Shown one piece after another: positions 1 through 4,349 of a DNA stretch of 5,301 bases. Source of the stretch: Lachnospiraceae bacterium (GTDB taxonomy: Bacteria > Bacillota > Clostridia > Lachnospirales > Lachnospiraceae). Position 1 is the stretch's first letter. Each line of letters begins with the position of its first letter. A program made the translations under genes and the position numbers. The DNA is taken from positions 1 through 5,301 of the forward strand of contig DMLD01000196.1 in assembly GCA_003453515.1 (NCBI GenBank), given 5' to 3'. Below the pieces are notes generated by a model. That model was not told the DNA's origin and made no database searches. It worked only from the letters and a program-made list of their open reading frames with translations.

Positions 1-2
1 TG

Positions 3-212
3 ACAAAAAGGCTGGGAGGATATGTTGAGGCAGATGAGATAGGGCTGAGAGTAAGAGCCGCGTCCTTCCCGGATATCATGAAGCAGGGAGATAAGGCAGT
101 ACCCGGAGGTGCAGCCGGATCAGCAGGATCGGGAAGGTCGAGCGGATCGGCGGGATCACCTGAAATGGTTCTGCCGTGCGGCGCGAGCGGAAGATGGAGA
201 CGGGAGAGGTAA
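3..212 (+). CDS. 3' end of an unidentified gene with a Gly/Ser/Ala-rich tail (5' end outside window)
   Basis: This frame is open from the left edge of the window to a TAA at 210-212, while the other two forward frames have several stops in the first 90 bases. About 69 residues are visible. The first part (around 'EADEIGLRVRAASFPDIM') looks like ordinary folded protein. It is followed by a Gly/Ala/Ser-rich low-complexity stretch (roughly residues 34-52) and a short basic end, WRRER. I do not recognise the family, and the visible part has no catalytic motif. The stop lies five bases before the proposed acylphosphatase start, with that gene's ribosome site inside the last codons, so the two genes are probably co-transcribed and translationally coupled. 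The Gly/Ser tail could be a linker or a degenerate C terminus. An alternative is that the low-complexity part is non-coding, but the tight junction argues for a real gene end. Confidence 0.55.
   Translation, partial: TKRLGGYVEADEIGLRVRAASFPDIMKQGDKAVPGGAAGSAGSGRSSGSAGSPEMVLPCGASGRWRRER
203..209 (+). promoter_or_regulatory. Ribosome binding site that decides the acylphosphatase start
   Basis: GGAGAGG lies seven bases upstream of a TTG codon at 217 in the acylphosphatase frame. No comparable site precedes the GTG at 109, which would add 36 residues with no resemblance to acylphosphatase. The site sits inside the last codons of the upstream gene, as expected for coupled translation. Confidence 0.6.
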
Positions 213-216
213 GCGA

Positions 217-486
217 TTGAGGAGAAGATACAGGTTTTACGGGCAGGTCCAAGGAGTCGGCTTCAGGTATCACGCCAGCATGTCGGCGAGAGGGCTCGGG
301 CTCACGGGCTGGGTCAGAAATGACAGGGACGGAAGCGTTGAGATGGAAGCCCAGGGACCTAAGGAATTGCTTGACAGACTCATAGAACAGCTCTACAGCG
401 GCAGATATATAGGCATTGACGATATCGAGGTGAGGGATATCCCCGAAAGACCCGATGAGAGAGACTTCAGAGTCAGGATGCTGTGA
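217..486 (+). CDS. acyP: Acylphosphatase (TTG start)
   Basis: Acylphosphatases are small cytoplasmic enzymes that hydrolyse acyl phosphates such as acetyl phosphate, carbamoyl phosphate or 1,3-bisphosphoglycerate to the carboxylate and phosphate. With the TTG start the protein has 89 residues, within the usual 90-100 size. The two family signatures are present: GQVQGVGFR at residues 9-17, with the phosphate-binding arginine R17, and GWVRN..DGSVE at 31-42, with the catalytic asparagine N35. The 18-residue spacing between these two residues equals that of the human enzyme (R23/N41). The end ERDFRVRML fits the last beta strand. A GTG at 109 in the same frame would make 125 residues, but the extra N-terminal 36 overlap the upstream gene and are Arg/Asp-rich without family similarity. 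The gene follows that upstream reading frame by a few bases and is followed after about 80 bases by a membrane protein on the same strand. The physiological role of bacterial acylphosphatases is poorly known. The family call is secure; the start is inferred. Confidence 0.92.
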   Translation: MRRRYRFYGQVQGVGFRYHASMSARGLGLTGWVRNDRDGSVEMEAQGPKELLDRLIEQLYSGRYIGIDDIEVRDIPERPDERDFRVRML

Positions 487-565
487 TATATGCAGGGAGA
501 CGGCTTTTATAAGACGCTGCGAGCAGTGACGGACATAAACAGTGACAGGGAATAGGAGACACAGA

Positions 566-937
566 ATGTATAAAAACAGATTGAAGCCCGCACTTGAATA
601 CTACAGGATATTGACAGACAAAAAAGCGGGAGAGCTGCCGACATCCGTTGCGGAGGAGGAGATGGCAAGGCTTTTGGTACAGATAAGCTTTTTTCAGCAC
701 GAAAGGCTCATTCATCTGATAGTAACGGTGCTGTTTGGGCTTGGGACACTGATAACGATCCCTGCCTATCTGATGCTGAACATGACGGCTTTGCTGCTGC
801 TCGGAGCGTTGCTTATAGCGTTGCTGATACCCTATATCGTTCACTATTTTCACCTTGAAAACGGAGTGCAGCAGCTGTATCTATACTATAACAGGCTTGA
901 GATATTGGCAAATCCCGGATACAGATCTATCTATTAA
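566..937 (+). CDS. Small two-helix membrane protein of unknown function
   Basis: This gene encodes 123 residues. The start is ATG 566, preceded by AGGAG at 554-558 with seven bases between; a GTG at 542 in the same frame has no such site. Residues 1-46 are hydrophilic and probably cytoplasmic, with an acidic helix around EEEMARLL. Two hydrophobic segments follow at about 48-70 and 72-94, joined by a very short turn (a helical hairpin). The tail, about 95-123, is rich in tyrosine (QQLYLYYNRLEIL). There is no signal peptide and no catalytic motif, and I do not recognise the family. It lies downstream of the acylphosphatase on the same strand and may share its transcript. Its TAA stop at 935-937 falls inside a short repeat (934-965), so the last codons may have been set by that insertion. 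Confidence 0.8.
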   Translation: MYKNRLKPALEYYRILTDKKAGELPTSVAEEEMARLLVQISFFQHERLIHLIVTVLFGLGTLITIPAYLMLNMTALLLLGALLIALLIPYIVHYFHLENGVQQLYLYYNRLEILANPGYRSIY

Positions 938-965
938 GGAAACGCTTTTATCAGTGTATCCTTAA
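934..965. repeat. Short palindromic repeat, related to the ends of the 4137-4280 element
   Basis: TTAAGGA (934-940) and TCCTTAA (959-965) form perfect seven-base inverted ends around 18 bases. The right 16 bases, ATCAGTGTATCCTTAA (950-965), match ATCTGTGTATCCTTAA at 4262-4277 in 15 of 16 positions. Read on the other strand, the unit also resembles the left end of the larger element (TTAAGG..CACTGAT followed by AGCGTTT.CTT). It looks like an internally deleted copy with both ends left. It overlaps the stop codon of the small membrane protein. Confidence 0.6.
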
Positions 966-967
966 AC

Positions 968-993
968 AAATGGCCATATCTACATGGTCATTT
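968..993. terminator. Hairpin between convergent genes, possible weak two-way terminator
   Basis: AAATGGCCAT (968-977) pairs with ATGGTCATTT (984-993) around a six-base loop, with one G-T/A-C mismatch depending on strand. It lies between the end of the + strand membrane protein and the end of the - strand transporter, where a shared terminator is expected. The stem has little G+C and no long T run follows on either strand, so it is a weak candidate. The rest of 994-1042 shows nothing I can name. Confidence 0.3.
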
Positions 994-1042
994 AATCAGC
1001 AATTACTCTTTCATATCTATCCGACATCTGTCTAAAACGAAT

Positions 1043-1912
1043 TCAGTGGTCTCGGCGATTGTAGAAAAACATCCAGATCGCCATGGAAATTATGATTAAA
1101 TATCCAACTATACTCCATATATCAGGTGTCTGTCCGAAGATGAAAAATCCGAATGCCATGGAAAAGATCAGCTGGGTGTAGTCAAATACGGATATTTCCT
1201 TTGCAGGAGCGTGAAAATAGGCTGCTGTGATGGTGAACTGTCCGCCGGCAGCGGATGCACCGCAAAGCACCAGCATGAGAAGCTGATATCCGCTCAATGG
1301 GACGAAGCCTATCACCATGAAAGGGATGCAGAGGAGACATGAGAACCCCGAGAAAAATAAAACTATAAATGAACTTTTTACGCCAAGTGTCCCTGCTTTT
1401 CTTAAAAATGAATATGCCAGTCCTGCGCCGACCCCTCCAAGCAATCCGATCGCTGCAGGGAGGAAATCCATATTTGAAAAAGATGGTTTAACCACAAATA
1501 ATCCACCGCAGAATGCGATAAATACGGCAGCACCCTGTGGAAGTGTAAATTTTTCTTTTAATATGAAATATGATCCAACCACTGCGAAGAAGGGAGACAT
1601 TTTGTTCAAGATCGAAGCGTCCGACAATAGTAGATGGTCAATGGCATAGAAATTACAGAATATACCTATCGTACCAAACATGGCTCTCATCACGAGTGGG
1701 AACCATGCGTTCTTAGGTACATAGATCTTCTCTTTGGATTTAACAAGAAGGACCCCTGCCATGAAAAAAGCAACTATGTTTCTGAAGAAGGCTTTTTCAA
1801 TAGAAGGGATATCTCCTGCGAGTCTGATAAATACTGCCATCAGTGCAAAGAAAAAGGCTGATGTGATCAGATATATGACTCCAAGATGATATCCCTTCCG
1901 TTTTTCATTCAT
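1043..1912 (-). CDS. EamA/DMT-superfamily transporter, second gene of the leuA operon
   Basis: This 289-residue integral membrane protein has about ten hydrophobic helices (near 11-31, 43-57, 72-91, 97-117, 125-141, 152-170, 181-203, 211-231, 241-261 and 265-284). They are arranged as two EamA repeats (about 10-141 and 152-284), the normal length and layout of drug/metabolite transporters such as RhtA and YdeD. Typical DMT features are the early FFALMAVFIRLAG segment, the helix containing LLLSDASILNKMSPFFAVVGS, and the late FDYTQLIFSMAFGFFIFGQ segment. Family members mostly export amino acids, metabolites or drugs by an ion-coupled mechanism; the substrate cannot be read from the sequence. 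The start ATG is 11 bases after the leuA stop, and its AAGG ribosome site overlaps the leuA TAA, so the pair is almost certainly co-transcribed and coupled. The context suggests export of leucine, another branched-chain amino acid or a pathway intermediate; that is inference. The gene ends with TGA near the hairpin at 968-993. Confidence 0.93.
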   Translation of the reverse strand: MNEKRKGYHLGVIYLITSAFFFALMAVFIRLAGDIPSIEKAFFRNIVAFFMAGVLLVKSKEKIYVPKNAWFPLVMRAMFGTIGIFCNFYAIDHLLLSDASILNKMSPFFAVVGSYFILKEKFTLPQGAAVFIAFCGGLFVVKPSFSNMDFLPAAIGLLGGVGAGLAYSFLRKAGTLGVKSSFIVLFFSGFSCLLCIPFMVIGFVPLSGYQLLMLVLCGASAAGGQFTITAAYFHAPAKEISVFDYTQLIFSMAFGFFIFGQTPDIWSIVGYLIIISMAIWMFFYNRRDH

Positions 1913-1923
1913 ACTAAGCTACC

Positions 1924-3921
1924 TTAACTCTTTTTCTGGTCGTTTCTGTACTGTACGGGTGTCATGTTGTACTTCTTGCGAAATACCCTGTTGAAGTGTT
2001 CAACATTGGGGTATCCGACAGAAAGTGCGATACTGTCTACGTTCATAGTACCGTTCTTTAAGAGCGTTCTGGCTTTCTTCAACCTTACAGCAGTTAAAAG
2101 CTCTTTAAATGTTTTACCGCTCTTGTCGTGAATGTATTTGCTGATATAGGGCTCCGAGAGGTGCATATATGATGCCATATCCTCAAGTGTTACCGAGCGG
2201 TAGTTCTCCTGGATGTAGTTCATCATCTGTATCAGGCGGTCATCCCTGAACTCCTCGTTGTTTCGAACCGCGGGAAGCTTGTTGACGCATACCGTCAGTG
2301 CGTGTATGGATGCGGTGATGATATCCTCGTGTATGCCCACGCCCCAGTAAACGGAGCCGTTGCAGGTTATGCTCACATAGGCTATCGCCTTTGAAGATGA
2401 GCCCTGTGTGAGGGCGTGCTCCTCATAGGAGGTAAGCTGATAGCTGATGTCGAAAAACTGCTTGATCGTGTTGCTGACGGCATCGAGACGACCGTTGCCG
2501 ACCGCATCGACTATCCTGTCCTTGTCTCCGCATGTGATGGTCACCGATGCCATGATCCCATCGACCTGGCGGAAGTGGCACTCATTTATCTGAAAGACAG
2601 GAGTCGGGTTGATGTAGTTGTCCTCAAATATCTCGTAGATCCACTGGGGAGAGAGCTCCTTGTGCTCCTCGTCGGACACGCTCTTCATGAGATAGCCGAC
2701 CTCCTCGCGCATTGCCTCGGGCAGCGTTATGCCGAAGTTTTGCTTGAGTGTATAGTTCACTCCGCCCTTTCCTGACTGTGAATTGATACGTATAACATCG
2801 GAGTCATAGGTGCGCCCGACGTCCTTGGGGTCTACCGGGAGATACGGGACCGTCCACAGATCCGTGTGTCCGTCCTCTCTCCACTGCATACCCTTGGCGA
2901 TGGCGTCCTGATGCGAGCCCGAGAATGCTGTAAATACGAGATCGCCGGCATAAGGCTGACGAGGCGGCACCACCATTCTCGTGTAGGACTCGTAGCGCTT
3001 TCTGATCTCGGTCATATCGGAAAAATCGAGTCCCGGATCGTAGCCGTGTGAAAACATGTTCATGGCGATGGTCACGATGTCGACATTTCCGGTTCTCTCG
3101 CCGTTCCCAAACAGCGTTCCCTCTATACGATCGGCACCGGCAAGCACACCGAGCTCAGCCGTTGCCACACCCTCGCCGCGGTCGTTGTGCGGGTGAAGTG
3201 AGAGCACGACACCGTCTCTGTATTTCAGGTGCTTGTGTACATATTCGAGCTGACACGCAAATACGTGAGGCATCGCGTTCTCGACAGTCGTCGGGATATT
3301 GATGATAACCTTCCAATCAGGTGTCGGCTTCCATATGTCAAGCACTGCGTTGCACACATCCACTGCGTACTCGACCTCAGTGCCGGGGAAGCTCTCCGGA
3401 CTGTATTCAAATCTGAAGTTTCCCTTGGTCTCATCGGCGAGCTCCTTTAAGAGGATGGCGCCATCAACAGCTATTTTCTTAATTTCTTCTTTATCTTTTC
3501 TAAATACCTGCTCCCTCTGAGCTACCGAGGTAGAATTATATAAATGTACGACAGCACAGGGTGCACCCTCTACAGCCTCAAAGGTTTTTCTGATGATATG
3601 CTCCCTTGCCTGAGTGAGAACCTGAACGGTCACGTCATCGGGTATCTTGTTCTGGTCGATCAGTGCGCGCATGAACTCATACTCTGTGTCGGATGCGGCG
3701 GGGAAGCCGACCTCTATCTCCTTGAAGCCGACCTTGACCAGCAGATCAAAGTAGTCGAGCTTCTCCTGAAGGCTCATAGGCTCGATAAGTGCCTGGTTTC
3801 CGTCACGAAGATCAACAGAACACCATATTGGCGGTTTGGTTATTTCGCGCTTTTTGACCCAGTCGTATGTCACCTCGGGTGGCATGAAGTAGGGCTGGGC
3901 ATATTTTTCAAATCCCTTCAT
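1924..3921 (-). CDS. leuA: 2-isopropylmalate synthase with a C-terminal AraC-type DNA-binding domain
   Basis: LeuA condenses acetyl-CoA with 2-oxoisovalerate to 2-isopropylmalate, the first committed step of leucine synthesis, and is feedback-inhibited by leucine. The protein has 665 residues. Residues about 28-330 form the HMGL-type TIM barrel, with DLRDGNQ (38-43, metal ligand D40), HPHND (243-247, ligands H243 and H245) and FGNGERTGN (271-279, ligand N279). The spacing agrees with the M. tuberculosis enzyme, so activity is expected. SQSGKGG (381-387) is typical of the long LeuA form. Residues about 435-550 form the LeuA dimer/allosteric domain. Ordinary proteins of this type end near 560. 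Here residues about 560-660 continue as a full AraC/XylS domain: first HTH TLEDMASYMHLSEPYISKYI (578-597), second HTH with the family signature IALSVGY..VEHFNRVF (631-647) and MTPVQYR (653-659). No stop or frameshift separates the parts. ATG 3921 has AAGGAGG nine bases upstream. It heads an operon with a DMT transporter. Both domain calls are firm; a regulatory function is inferred. Confidence 0.96.
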   Translation of the reverse strand: MKGFEKYAQPYFMPPEVTYDWVKKREITKPPIWCSVDLRDGNQALIEPMSLQEKLDYFDLLVKVGFKEIEVGFPAASDTEYEFMRALIDQNKIPDDVTVQVLTQAREHIIRKTFEAVEGAPCAVVHLYNSTSVAQREQVFRKDKEEIKKIAVDGAILLKELADETKGNFRFEYSPESFPGTEVEYAVDVCNAVLDIWKPTPDWKVIINIPTTVENAMPHVFACQLEYVHKHLKYRDGVVLSLHPHNDRGEGVATAELGVLAGADRIEGTLFGNGERTGNVDIVTIAMNMFSHGYDPGLDFSDMTEIRKRYESYTRMVVPPRQPYAGDLVFTAFSGSHQDAIAKGMQWREDGHTDLWTVPYLPVDPKDVGRTYDSDVIRINSQSGKGGVNYTLKQNFGITLPEAMREEVGYLMKSVSDEEHKELSPQWIYEIFEDNYINPTPVFQINECHFRQVDGIMASVTITCGDKDRIVDAVGNGRLDAVSNTIKQFFDISYQLTSYEEHALTQGSSSKAIAYVSITCNGSVYWGVGIHEDIITASIHALTVCVNKLPAVRNNEEFRDDRLIQMMNYIQENYRSVTLEDMASYMHLSEPYISKYIHDKSGKTFKELLTAVRLKKARTLLKNGTMNVDSIALSVGYPNVEHFNRVFRKKYNMTPVQYRNDQKKS

Positions 3922-3930
3922 AGCTTATCT

Positions 3931-3937
3931 CCTCCTT
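3931..3937 (-). promoter_or_regulatory. Ribosome binding site of leuA
   Basis: On the - strand this is AAGGAGG, nine bases before the ATG at 3921. It is a near-perfect match to the 16S rRNA tail and fixes the leuA start. The leader hairpin at 3950-3974 begins 12 bases upstream of it. Confidence 0.85.
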
Positions 3938-3949
3938 ATTTTTGTATTT

Positions 3950-3974
3950 CTCCGGGGCGTCTGCTCCGCCGGAG
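3950..3974 (-). promoter_or_regulatory. GC-rich stem-loop in the leuA leader, next to the ribosome site
   Basis: Read on the - strand, CTCC pairs with GGAG and GGCG pairs with CGCC, with a two-base CC bulge and a seven-base loop. In an otherwise AT-rich intergenic region this GC block stands out. It is not followed by a T run, so it is not an intrinsic terminator. Position and composition suggest an effect on leuA translation or mRNA stability. Confidence 0.45.
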
Positions 3975-4017
3975 GGGACAGGAAAAACGCTGATAAGATG
4001 GGTGTTTCTTCTGTCCC
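3975..4017 (-). promoter_or_regulatory. Long stem-loop in the leuA leader
   Basis: On the - strand GGGACAG pairs perfectly with CTGTCCC. The stem continues inward with a further six pairs after one A-C mismatch (one of the six is G-U), giving about 13 pairs around a 15-base loop (plus-strand 3989-4003). It abuts the 3950-3974 hairpin with no gap, so the two could stack. It does not resemble a T-box or any leader I can name. It may be a cis-regulatory RNA or a transcription-factor target seen as DNA symmetry. Confidence 0.45.
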
Positions 4018-4028
4018 TGATTTGTAAG

Positions 4029-4057
4029 ACTATTCACGTGACAGTAAAAAACATCAA
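4029..4057 (-). promoter_or_regulatory. Candidate leuA promoter (weak)
   Basis: On the - strand, TTGATG (plus 4052-4057) lies 17 bases upstream of AATAGT (plus 4029-4034), each matching 4 of 6 consensus positions. The -35 would lie inside the 28-bp palindrome, which would suit a regulated promoter. A rival is the extended -10 TGTTATCAT at plus 4080-4088, which has no -35 and would place the palindrome just after the start of transcription. The sequence does not decide between them. Confidence 0.3.
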
Positions 4058-4072
4058 AATTGATGTTTTTTA
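4045..4072. promoter_or_regulatory. 28-bp perfect palindrome, candidate operator upstream of leuA
   Basis: Two 13-base arms (TAAAAAACATCAA and TTGATGTTTTTTA) flank a two-base AA centre with no mismatch. The arms are AT-rich, and a two-base loop is too short for an RNA hairpin without opening inner pairs, so a protein-binding site is more likely than a terminator. It lies about 125 bases upstream of the leuA start. A similar half-site, TTGATATTTTTT, recurs at 4131-4142. Confidence 0.5.
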
Positions 4073-4108
4073 TGGTATAATGATAACACATCCCGAAACA
4101 AAATGGAA

Positions 4109-4124
4109 TGATTAAATTTAATCA
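4109..4124. promoter_or_regulatory. 16-bp perfect palindrome TGATTAAATTTAATCA
   Basis: This is a self-complementary 16-mer in the leuA/ftsH divergent region, 36 bases from the 28-bp palindrome. Its size is typical of a dimeric repressor or activator site. Composition is AT-rich, so chance symmetry cannot be excluded, and no known regulator consensus is matched convincingly. Confidence 0.35.
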
Positions 4125-4136
4125 GTTTTATTGATA

Positions 4137-4280
4137 TTTTTTAAGGTACCACTGATTGTATCAGCGTTTTCTTGCACGAAAATCGTGGCACGAAGTGCCT
4201 TCATATACGATTTGGCTGTGCCTAAGCTCGACCACGGAAATCAGAGATTTCCGTCTCGCATATCTGTGTATCCTTAAAAA
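4137..4280. mobile_element. MITE-like palindromic element upstream of ftsH
   Basis: This non-coding unit of about 144 bases has imperfect inverted ends: TTTTTAAGG (4138-4146) against CCTTAAAAA (4272-4280), with similarity continuing inward (GGTACCACTGAT against the complement of ATCTGTGTATCC). Inside are AAATCGT (4180-4186) pairing with ACGATTT (4207-4213) around a nested GGCAC-GAA-GTGCC hairpin (4187-4199), and a perfect nine-base stem ACGGAAATC-AGA-GATTTCCGT (4234-4254). No transposase is present, so it would be non-autonomous. Its right end matches the short repeat at 934-965 in 15 of 16 bases, which supports a dispersed repeat family. No clear target-site duplication was found. A structured RNA or a REP/BIME-like element are alternatives. 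Confidence 0.6.
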
Positions 4281-4284
4281 TCGC

Positions 4285-4320
4285 TTGCACTTAAACTTAT
4301 CATTATGTATAATGTATAAT
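4285..4320 (+). promoter_or_regulatory. ftsH promoter
   Basis: TTGCAC (4285-4290) is followed after exactly 17 bases by TATAAT (4308-4313), a near-consensus sigma-A type promoter. A second TATAAT lies at 4315-4320. Transcription would start near 4320, giving a leader of about 30 bases. The -35 box begins only five bases after the end of the MITE-like element. Confidence 0.75.
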
Positions 4321-4349
4321 AATACACTAATATATGAAGGGAAACCAAC

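Larger units (their letters stand above)
3922..4349. other. Divergent leuA/ftsH intergenic region
   Basis: These 428 bases hold no convincing protein gene. From the leuA side they contain the leuA ribosome site, two adjacent stem-loops of the leuA leader, weak - strand promoter candidates, two perfect palindromes (4045-4072 and 4109-4124), a MITE-like element (4137-4280), and the ftsH promoter and ribosome site. Conserved T-box elements (an AGGGTGGNACC-like motif) and a leucine-rich leader peptide were looked for on the leuA leader strand and not seen. Confidence 0.75.

Noticed and set aside
490..555. 21-codon reading frame between acylphosphatase and the membrane protein, starting MQGDGFYK
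   Set aside because: It fits the gap neatly, but the only AGGA is poorly spaced (about 11 bases) and nothing else supports translation.
473..853. 126-residue - strand reading frame opposite the membrane protein
   Set aside because: It covers most of the well-supported + strand gene, has no ribosome site or recognisable domain.
4060..4081. + strand promoter from TTGATG and TATAAT at 4076-4081
   Set aside because: The spacing is only 10 bases and no other -35 lies at about 17 bases; it is also far from ftsH, which has a better promoter at 4285-4320.
3922..4090. T-box riboswitch or leucine leader-peptide attenuator for leuA
   Set aside because: No T-box consensus and no terminator T run, and the short leader reading frame (MFFTVT) has no leucine codons.
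3978..4172. TATCAGCGTTTT shared by the leuA leader (- strand) and the MITE-like element (+ strand, 4160-4171)
   Set aside because: A 12-base match is expected about once or twice by chance in a window of this size, and similarity does not extend far, so it was not called a third repeat copy.
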